A stretch of DNA of 11,885 nt from an uncultured Moraxellaceae bacterium. Its GTDB lineage: Bacteria > Pseudomonadota > Gammaproteobacteria > Pseudomonadales > Moraxellaceae. Position 1 is the first letter of the stretch. Each line of letters starts with the position of its first letter. Made by a program: the position numbers and the translations under genes. Of the stretch, positions 6,718 through 11,885 are shown piece by piece. The stretch covers positions 1 to 11,885 of the forward strand of contig CALEYY010000285.1 in assembly GCA_937928295.1 (NCBI GenBank), read 5' to 3'. The notes under the pieces are model-generated. The model saw only the letters and a program-made list of their open reading frames with translations. It searched no databases and was not told where the DNA came from.

Positions 6718-6828
6718 AAGCGCCGGGCTGGGCTGGGTCTGCAAACCGTCACGAGCCATGGATGGCGAGTGTAGCCTCCATGGACGGATTCACGGCGTGG
6801 TTAGCAGACCCAGCCCAGCCCGGCGCTT
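6718..6828. repeat. 111-nt nested inverted repeat between convergent genes
   Basis: Perfect 25-bp outer arms (6718-6742 and 6804-6828) contain the core GCCGGGCTGGGCTGGGTCTG and its complement. Inside them is a second hairpin: CCATGGA (6756-6762) with TCCATGG (6777-6783), continued by GGC (6764-6766) with GCC (6774-6776), closing a 7-nt loop. CCGTC (6746-6750) and GACGG (6783-6787) offer a competing extension. The element lies 52 nt after the rep stop and 20 nt after the cytochrome stop on the opposite strand. It may fold in RNA from either side as a bidirectional transcription end, or be a short mobile REP/MITE-like element. No target-site duplication is visible and no T-tract follows on either strand. 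The CCATGGA hairpin recalls repetitive intergenic elements in gammaproteobacteria, but this is from memory and unchecked. Confidence 0.75.
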
Positions 6829-6848
6829 GGGGGAATTACTGAAACGAC

Positions 6849-7310
6849 TTACTTAGCTTTGGCGACCAAAACATCCACAGCCGCCTTGATCTCATCATCC
6901 GAACAAGCCGCACAGCCACCCTTGGCCGGCATCGAACGAATACCACCAATGGCATGCGTATAAAGCGTCGGCTTGCCCTGAGCGATACGCGGGCCCCACA
7001 TGCCCTTGTTGCCGATCACCGGAGCGCCCATCACGCCTGCACCGTGGCAACCACCGCAGACCTGGGTGACGAGTTCTTCACCCGTACGCGGCGCGCCACC
7101 CGCAGCCGGAGCTGCTGCAACAGCCGCTGCGCAAGGCTCGCCTTCCAGGCAGAGATGACCGGCCAGCGTGATGCGTTCAATCACGGCGCGTTCTGAGAAG
7201 AGCGAGCGCTCACCCAAGGGGCGATCAGAAATTTCTTGGGTGGTCTTGGCCATGACGGGCGCTGCCAGTACAAAACCCACAGCAGCCATCAGCATTGCAA
7301 TCTTTTTCAC
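6849..7310 (-). CDS. Cytochrome c5-type periplasmic monohaem cytochrome
   Basis: The 153-residue product begins with a Sec signal peptide (KK, then IAMLMAAVGFVLAAPVMA; cleavage likely after residue 21). One c-type haem site, C85-GG-C88-H89, is followed by GAGVMGAPVIG and a candidate Met ligand M127 in RSMPAKGG. The tail GGC-AA-CSDDEIKAAVDVLV, with C133 and C136 forming a disulphide, is diagnostic of cytochrome c5. Such proteins shuttle electrons in the periplasm to terminal oxidases or other reductases. GTG at 7310-7308 is chosen because GAGG precedes it by 5 nt and it gives a proper signal peptide; longer upstream starts would add about 70 untypical residues. Between signal and haem domain lies an extra region with CLEGEPC (C54, C60) and an Ala-rich linker (61-73). 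The gene is convergent with rep and divergent from the H-NS-like gene. Confidence 0.9.
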   Translation of the reverse strand: MKKIAMLMAAVGFVLAAPVMAKTTQEISDRPLGERSLFSERAVIERITLAGHLCLEGEPCAAAVAAAPAAGGAPRTGEELVTQVCGGCHGAGVMGAPVIGNKGMWGPRIAQGKPTLYTHAIGGIRSMPAKGGCAACSDDEIKAAVDVLVAKAK

Positions 7311-7364
7311 GATAACCTCACTCAGAAACCGGAGAGATCGTAGGTGTATCCCACGTTTGGGCGC

Positions 7365-7393
7365 AGTATAGACGCATTCGTGCAGGCTAAAAA
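7365..7393 (-). promoter_or_regulatory. Candidate promoter of the cytochrome c5 gene
   Basis: On the minus strand TATACT (7370-7365), a five-of-six match to the -10 box, is preceded 17 bp away by TTTTTA (7393-7388), a poor -35. It lies about 55 bp before the GTG start. The -10 is convincing; the -35 is weak and may need an activator. Confidence 0.35.
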
Positions 7394-7562
7394 GACTGCC
7401 TTGGCGGACAACGCGTAAACAGGCCGGCGCTCGCCAGACGAGCGGGGAATTGTCGCTGGTGAAATGGCCACGGAGTGCCATACTTGATTTGGCCTGAGGG
7501 CCGTGTTTTAAAATGCGTTTCAAACTATCTGCTATTCAATATTGAGTGCGCGTTAATCCGTG

Positions 7563-7736
7563 ATGAATTTAGACGACCTGACCTTGGAAGAGCTGGAGAC
7601 GCTTGTGGCCGAAGCCAAGACCTTGCTCAACCTACATAAAGAGAAATTGCAGAAAAGCATGCAGAGCGATTTTGCCAAGCTGGCACGCGCCGCCGGTTTG
7701 AGCCCGGAAGAATGGCGACAGCTGGTCGGTGATTAA
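7563..7736 (+). CDS. Small H-NS-like protein lacking the DNA-binding domain (57 aa)
   Basis: This short frame starts at ATG 7563 (an in-frame TAA at 7554 rules out a longer form apart from GTG 7560) and encodes MNLDDLTLEELETLVAEAKT, then a charged coiled-coil-like helix through about residue 45, then ARAAGLSPEEWRQLVGD. The pattern L--L-L-EL--L--EA, a Lys/Glu helix, then A---GLS-EE resembles the N-terminal oligomerisation region and hinge of H-NS/MvaT-like nucleoid proteins. The C-terminal DNA-binding motif is entirely absent. Truncated H-NS relatives are known to modify H-NS by forming mixed oligomers, so a modulator role is possible. No good ribosome site is visible (GTG directly precedes the ATG). 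Codon use is typical of neighbours and the reading frame looks real, but resemblance over so few residues is suggestive only. It lies 68 bp before pstS on the same strand. Confidence 0.6.
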   Translation: MNLDDLTLEELETLVAEAKTLLNLHKEKLQKSMQSDFAKLARAAGLSPEEWRQLVGD

Positions 7737-7773
7737 TTCGCTGTTGTAACAACCCCCCGATTATTGCGTCTAT

Positions 7774-7796
7774 CCTTGGTCTGATAACAACCAAGG
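7774..7796 (+). promoter_or_regulatory. Leader hairpin covering the pstS ribosome-binding site
   Basis: CCTTGGT (7774-7780) and ACCAAGG (7790-7796) form a perfect 7-bp stem with a 9-nt loop. The 3' arm contains AAGG (7793-7796), the only plausible Shine-Dalgarno sequence, 8 nt before the pstS ATG. If formed in mRNA it would hide the ribosome site and lower translation. It could also be an operator palindrome at DNA level. Confidence 0.4.
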
Positions 7797-7804
7797 TTGC
7801 TTCC

Positions 7805-8608
7805 ATGCGTCTTTTCGTTGCTCTGCTCTCGCTGTGCTTGTCATTTCCGCTATTCGCCGCCGATGCCGGTAAGCTCACGCTGACCGGCTCCAGCACCATC
7901 GCCCCGTTGGCGCTGGATCTGGGCAAGCGCTTCGAGAAGCTCCACGCCGGTATTCGCGTCGATGTGCAGGCGGGCGGCTCATCGCGCGGCATCACCGATG
8001 CGCGTGGCGGTTTGGCCGACATCGGTATGGTGTCGCGCGCACTCAAGCCCGAAGAGGCCGACCTCACCGCCTATGTGGTGGCGCTGGATGGCGTCACCGT
8101 GATTCTGCACAAGAGCAACCCGGTGAAGGCGCTCAGCAACGAGCAGATCATCGCCATTTATACCGGGCAGATCACCAACTGGAAGGCGGTGGGCGGCAAG
8201 GACCTGCCCATCACGGTGGTGAACAAGGCGGAGGGGCGCTCGACGCTGGAGCTGTTTCTGCATTACTTCAAGCTGAAGGCGCCGGATGTGAAGGCGCAGG
8301 TCGTCATTGGCGATAACCAGCAAGGCATCAAGACCGTGGCGGGCAATCCGGGCGCGATTGGCTATGTGTCTATCGGCACGGCGGAATACGAAGCGGAAGA
8401 CGGCACGCCGATCAAGTTGCTGCCGATTCAAGGCGTGGCGGCGACGGTGGCGAATGTGCGCAATCGCAGCTTTCCGCTGTCGCGCCCGTTGAATCTGGTC
8501 ACGCGTGTGCCGGCGACCGGGCTGCCCAAGCGTTTTATTGATTTTGTGCAAAGCCGCGAAGTGTATGACCTGATTCAGGATCAGTTCTTTGTCCCCGTCG
8601 CGCACTGA
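7805..8608 (+). CDS. pstS: Phosphate ABC transporter substrate-binding protein PstS
   Basis: PstS binds inorganic phosphate in the periplasm and delivers it to the PstCA channel. The 267-residue product has a signal peptide (MRLFVALLSLCLSFPLFAAD, cleavage near residue 19) followed by the class-typical TGSSTIAPL (27-35) and GGSSRGITDAR (57-67), which line the phosphate site. DGVTVILHKSNPVKALSNEQ (95-114) and IYTGQITNWKAVGG (118-131) follow; these are the standard hinge and second-lobe motifs. Later motifs include the nucleotide stretch coding NKAEGRSTLELF and GAIGYVS. It is shorter than E. coli PstS (about 320 mature residues) and belongs to the compact PstS/PBP-like group. The ATG at 7805 has AAGG 8 nt upstream, inside a hairpin. 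First gene of pstSCAB. No clear Pho box is visible upstream. Phosphate is by far the likeliest ligand, though related binders exist. Confidence 0.9.
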   Translation: MRLFVALLSLCLSFPLFAADAGKLTLTGSSTIAPLALDLGKRFEKLHAGIRVDVQAGGSSRGITDARGGLADIGMVSRALKPEEADLTAYVVALDGVTVILHKSNPVKALSNEQIIAIYTGQITNWKAVGGKDLPITVVNKAEGRSTLELFLHYFKLKAPDVKAQVVIGDNQQGIKTVAGNPGAIGYVSIGTAEYEAEDGTPIKLLPIQGVAATVANVRNRSFPLSRPLNLVTRVPATGLPKRFIDFVQSREVYDLIQDQFFVPVAH

Positions 8609-9437
8609 AGCCTGGCTGTCGCGGTCACTCTGGCTCATCGCCAGCAGTGCCGTGGCCTTGCTGGCGCTGATCTTCCTTTTCCTACTCAGCGAATCTCGGC
8701 TGGCGTTGGTGGATGGCCACTGGCTGCGTTTTTTCACCACGGCTGGCTGGTTCCCCAGCGCCGGCCAGTTCAATCTCTGGCCCATGCTGCTGGCGACTTT
8801 GCTGGCGACAGCCGGCGCGCTGCTGCTGGCGCTACCGATGGGCCTGGCTTCGGCGCTCTTCGTCAGCTTCTTCGCGCCAGCCGGTCTGGCGACGCTGTTT
8901 CGTCGCCTGCTCATGTTGCTTGCCGGTATCCCCTCCGTGGTTTACGGCCTGTGGGGGCTGACCGTGTTGGTGCCGCTGATTGCCAGCGTCGCGCCGCCCG
9001 GTGCCAGCCTGCTCGCGGCCATGCTGATTCTGGCAGTGATGATCCTGCCCACGATCGCGCTGACCAGCGAGGCGGCGCTGCGGGTAGTGCCGGTCAGCTA
9101 TTGGCGCGGCGGGCAGGCGCTGGGCCTGTCGGCGCAGGCCATCTTGCTCAAGATTGCGATTCCGGCGGCGCGTCGCGGCATTCTGGCCGGAGTCTTGCTG
9201 GCGACCACGCGTGCGCTCGGCGAAACCATGGCGGTGCTGATGGTGGCGGGCAATGTGGTGCAGATTCCGGGCAGCATTTTCGACTCCGTGCGCGTGCTCA
9301 CTGCCAATATCGCGCTGGAGATGGCCTATGCCGCCGATGCGCATCGCGCCAGTCTGTATGTGAGCAGCCTGCTGCTGACGCTGGTGGTCGTTGCGATTGC
9401 CTGCCTCGGGCAGCGCGTGGAGGCTCGCCATGATTGA
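8589..9437 (+). CDS. pstC: Phosphate ABC transporter permease PstC
   Basis: PstC forms half of the membrane channel for phosphate. The 282-residue product has about six hydrophobic segments, the first at residues 13-33. Family motifs are AGIPSVVYGLWGL in the middle and the cytoplasmic EAA loop EAALRVVPVSYWRGGQALGL, which contacts the ATPase, followed by KIAIPAARRGILAGVLLATT and RALGETMAVLMVAGN. The start is a TTG at 8589 with AGGA 8 nt upstream, which makes the gene overlap pstS by 20 bp. Later starts would remove part of the N-terminal segment, so TTG is preferred but not proven. The pst-type RALGETMAV motif and the position between pstS and pstA make the assignment strong. Confidence 0.92.
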   Translation: MSPSRTEAWLSRSLWLIASSAVALLALIFLFLLSESRLALVDGHWLRFFTTAGWFPSAGQFNLWPMLLATLLATAGALLLALPMGLASALFVSFFAPAGLATLFRRLLMLLAGIPSVVYGLWGLTVLVPLIASVAPPGASLLAAMLILAVMILPTIALTSEAALRVVPVSYWRGGQALGLSAQAILLKIAIPAARRGILAGVLLATTRALGETMAVLMVAGNVVQIPGSIFDSVRVLTANIALEMAYAADAHRASLYVSSLLLTLVVVAIACLGQRVEARHD

Positions 9438-10296
9438 GTCGCGTGTCATGAGTCGGCGGCGCGCGGGCGATCAAGTGCTGGCGCTGCTGGTTTGGCTGGC
9501 TGCCGCCGCCATCGCCGGGTTTTTCCTTTGGCTATTGGCCGACATGGCCATTCATGGGCTGGATCGCCTGAGCTGGGATTTTCTCACCACCGAGCCGGAG
9601 CGCTCGGGCCGGCGCGGCGGCATCGCCCCGATTCTGGTGTCGACGCTGGCGGTGCTGACCATCACGCTGGCCGTTGCGGTGCCGCTGGGGCTGGCGACAG
9701 CGGTCTGGCTCAGCGAGTTCACGCGCGTCAACAGCCGCAGTGCAGCGGCCATTCGCTTTAGTTTAGATGTGCTGGCGGGTGTGCCGTCCATCGTTTACGG
9801 CTTGTTCGGCAGCGCCTTTTTCTGTGTGTGGATGGGCCTAGGCTATTCCCTGCTCGCCGGCGGCCTGACGCTGGCCTGCATGGTGCTGCCGATCCTGATT
9901 CGCACCAGCGAGGCGGGGCTGGCGGCGGTGCCGGAGGATTGGCGTCAGGGCGCTGCGGCGTTGGGGCTGACCAAGTGGGCGGCGTTGCGCTACCTGCTGT
10001 TGCCGGCGGCCGCGCCCGCGCTCACGGCCGGCCTGATGCTGGGCATTGGCCGTGCGCTGGCGGAAACGGCGGTGCTGCTGTTCACCAGCGGCTATGTGGA
10101 TCGCATGCCGACATCTTGGCTGGATTCCGGTCGCGTGCTGGCCGTGCATATCTTTGATTTATCGATGAATGTGACCGGTGGCGACAAGGCCGCCTACGGT
10201 TCCGCGCTGGTGCTGCTGGCGTTGCTGCTCGTGGTCAATGGCCTGGCCATCGCCCTTTCGGATCGCTGGCTTGCCCGGAGAATTACCCTCGCATGA
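9430..10296 (+). CDS. pstA: Phosphate ABC transporter permease PstA
   Basis: PstA is the partner channel subunit of PstC. The 288-residue product has about six membrane segments (the first near residues 15-37) and the motif series GGIAPILVSTLAV, then LAGVPSIVYGLFGSAFF, then the EAA loop EAGLAAVPEDWRQGAAALGL, then RALAETAVLLFTSGYVD. WDFLTTEP near residue 47 is typical of PstA (WDFLT-P). ATG 9430 is chosen because GGAGG (9419-9423) lies 6 nt upstream, the best ribosome site in the window; an ATG at 9448 and a longer frame from 9391 are less likely. It overlaps pstC by 8 bp, so translation is coupled and subunits are made in balance. Confidence 0.92.
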   Translation: MIESRVMSRRRAGDQVLALLVWLAAAAIAGFFLWLLADMAIHGLDRLSWDFLTTEPERSGRRGGIAPILVSTLAVLTITLAVAVPLGLATAVWLSEFTRVNSRSAAAIRFSLDVLAGVPSIVYGLFGSAFFCVWMGLGYSLLAGGLTLACMVLPILIRTSEAGLAAVPEDWRQGAAALGLTKWAALRYLLLPAAAPALTAGLMLGIGRALAETAVLLFTSGYVDRMPTSWLDSGRVLAVHIFDLSMNVTGGDKAAYGSALVLLALLLVVNGLAIALSDRWLARRITLA

Positions 10297-11126
10297 AGAT
10301 CAATTCATCACCCAGCTACACGCTCACCGGCCTCAAGCAGGAGGCCGCCTGCTGCGTGCCGCAGGCGCATCTGGCGATTCGCAACTTGAGCGTGCGCTAT
10401 GGCGATAAAACAGTGCTCAGTGGCGTCTCGCTGGAGATTCAGCGCGGCTGCATCACAGCCTTGATCGGGCCGTCGGGCTGCGGCAAGACCAGCTTTTTAT
10501 CGAGCTTGAACCGATTGGCAGACATGGTGCCGGGCTGTGCCGTGAGCGGCAGCATCCTGCTCGATGGTGAGGAAACGCTCGCCGCCACGACCGATGTGCT
10601 GATGCTGCGTCGGCGCATCGGCATGATCTTTCAGCGACCGAATCCGTTTCCGCTGTCCATCCGCCGCAACCTCGACATGCCGCTGCAGGAGCATGGCTTC
10701 AAAGACAAAGCCGATCGCGCCCGCCGCATCGAGCAGGCATTGCGCGATGTCGGGCTCTGGCAGGAAGTGTCTGATCGGCTGGATGCGCCGGCGCTGGGCC
10801 TGTCTGGTGGTCAGCAGCAGCGCCTGTGCATTGCCCGGGCGTTGGTGCTGGAGCCGGAAATTCTGCTCATGGACGAGCCTTGCAGTGCGCTCGACCCGCT
10901 GTCGTCGGGCGTGGTCGAGGATCTGATTCAGCGCTTGGGCGGGCGTTATACGGTGGTGATCGTGACGCATAACTTGGCGCAGGCACGGCGCATCGCGAAC
11001 TACACCGCGTTTTTCTGGACGCAGGATCAGGTCGGCCAGCTCATCGAGTTTGGTGCTTGCCAGCAGCTCTTTGATGCCCCGGTGGATGCGCTCACCGCCG
11101 CCTACATCAACGGGATTCGCGGCTGA
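10293..11126 (+). CDS. pstB: Phosphate ABC transporter ATP-binding protein PstB
   Basis: PstB hydrolyses ATP on the cytoplasmic side to drive phosphate import. The 277-residue product contains Walker A GPSGCGKT (59-66) and the Q-loop MIFQRPNPFPLSI (111-123); the FQ-PNPFP form is specific to PstB among ABC ATPases. The ABC signature LSGGQQQRLCIARAL (170-184), Walker B ILLMDEPCSALDP (190-202) and the switch histidine VTHN (H226) complete the site. All catalytic residues are intact. The first ~25 residues are a variable tail with a CC pair. The ATG overlaps the pstA stop (ATGA). GGAG lies 12 nt upstream, rather far, so coupling from pstA probably matters. No phoU follows, unlike the E. coli pst operon; the operon ends here at a hairpin. 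Confidence 0.96.
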   Translation: MKINSSPSYTLTGLKQEAACCVPQAHLAIRNLSVRYGDKTVLSGVSLEIQRGCITALIGPSGCGKTSFLSSLNRLADMVPGCAVSGSILLDGEETLAATTDVLMLRRRIGMIFQRPNPFPLSIRRNLDMPLQEHGFKDKADRARRIEQALRDVGLWQEVSDRLDAPALGLSGGQQQRLCIARALVLEPEILLMDEPCSALDPLSSGVVEDLIQRLGGRYTVVIVTHNLAQARRIANYTAFFWTQDQVGQLIEFGACQQLFDAPVDALTAAYINGIRG

Positions 11127-11153
11127 CGGACGCTGCTGTTCGGGCAGCGTCCG
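11127..11153. terminator. Hairpin terminator after the pst operon
   Basis: CGGACGCTGC (11127-11136) and GCAGCGTCCG (11144-11153) form a perfect 10-bp GC-rich stem with a 7-nt loop, beginning at the base after the pstB stop codon. Only a short pyrimidine stretch (CTTCT) follows, so the T-tract is weak. Placed between convergent pstB and peroxiredoxin genes, it can serve both strands. Confidence 0.6.
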
Positions 11154-11182
11154 GCTTCTACCGGCGTATTGCTGGGCGAGCG

Positions 11183-11824
<642 letters not shown>

Positions 11825-11885
11825 GATCAAAATCCCGGGCTGAGCCCTGCGTGAGTGATGTGCCTACGCTAACGATCTTGCGGCA

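Noticed and set aside
6704..6775. Tiny ORF starting ATG 6704 through the inverted repeat
   Set aside because: About 23 codons, lies mostly in the repeat arms and inner hairpin, and has no ribosome site; explained by the repeat.
7484..7513. GGCC-TGAG-GGCC followed by GTGTTTTAAAA as an intrinsic terminator
   Set aside because: The stem is only 4 bp and no gene ends just upstream on +.
7743..7753. GTTGT-A-ACAAC small palindrome before pstS
   Set aside because: Short arms that can occur by chance; no matching second site or known regulator pattern.
7537..7804. Possible Pho box upstream of pstS
   Set aside because: CTGTTGTAACAAC (7741-7753) begins like a half-site but the tandem 11-bp spaced CTGTCAT-type repeats are not there.
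7979..8914. Long open frame on - across pstS and pstC
   Set aside because: Arg/His/Gln-rich shadow translation of two firmly identified genes.
11837..11847. GGGCT-G-AGCCC palindrome upstream of the peroxiredoxin gene
   Set aside because: A one-base centre cannot form a hairpin loop, and it is too short to claim as an operator such as for OxyR.

Overview
The window reads as a stretch of gammaproteobacterial chromosome with moderately high GC. The closest feel is Nevskiales/Solimonadaceae-like: a Rep helicase of E. coli length, a cytochrome c5 homologue, and an MpaB-family oxygenase next to a cytochrome P450 and a TetR regulator. This placement is an inference from gene content only; no search was possible. 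Nearly all the sequence is explained by recognisable genes.

Layout. (1) Positions 1 to about 553 are a patchwork. A hydantoinase-B-like fragment on + runs in from the left edge and meets, near 238-252, the first ~31 codons of an RluA-type pseudouridine synthase on -. Immediately upstream of that on - is the tail of an ORF that is fused in frame to the cytochrome P450 exactly where the P450 haem-binding loop should begin. I read this edge as at least two joined foreign fragments, either an assembly chimera or a real rearrangement. (2) 554-2976 (-): an mpaB-like haem oxygenase gene followed by the P450 gene, coupled by an ATGA overlap. (3) 3061-4579 (+): a divergent TetR-family regulator with a palindromic candidate operator between it and mpaB, then a ferritin-like 'metal-dependent hydrolase' with its own candidate promoter. 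Sections 2 and 3 look like a small oxidative module acting on a hydrophobic substrate. (4) 4656-6665 (+): ATP-dependent DNA helicase Rep. (5) 6718-6828: a 111-nt nested inverted repeat between the convergent rep and cytochrome genes. (6) 6849-7310 (-): periplasmic cytochrome c5-type protein. (7) 7563-7736 (+): a 57-residue protein resembling an H-NS N-terminal region without its DNA-binding domain. (8) 7805-11126 (+): a compact pstS-pstC-pstA-pstB operon for high-affinity phosphate uptake, every junction overlapping, closed by a strong hairpin. No phoU or phoBR is present in the window. (9) 11183-11824 (-): a 1-Cys (Prx6-type) peroxiredoxin, convergent with pst.

I did not find a defence system, CRISPR array, tRNA/rRNA gene, transposase or biosynthetic cluster. 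The items most worth a second look are the broken P450 and chimeric left edge, the MpaB-like oxygenase whose candidate haem-site residues keep the spacing I recall for latex-clearing protein, the 111-nt nested inverted repeat, and the short H-NS-like ORF.
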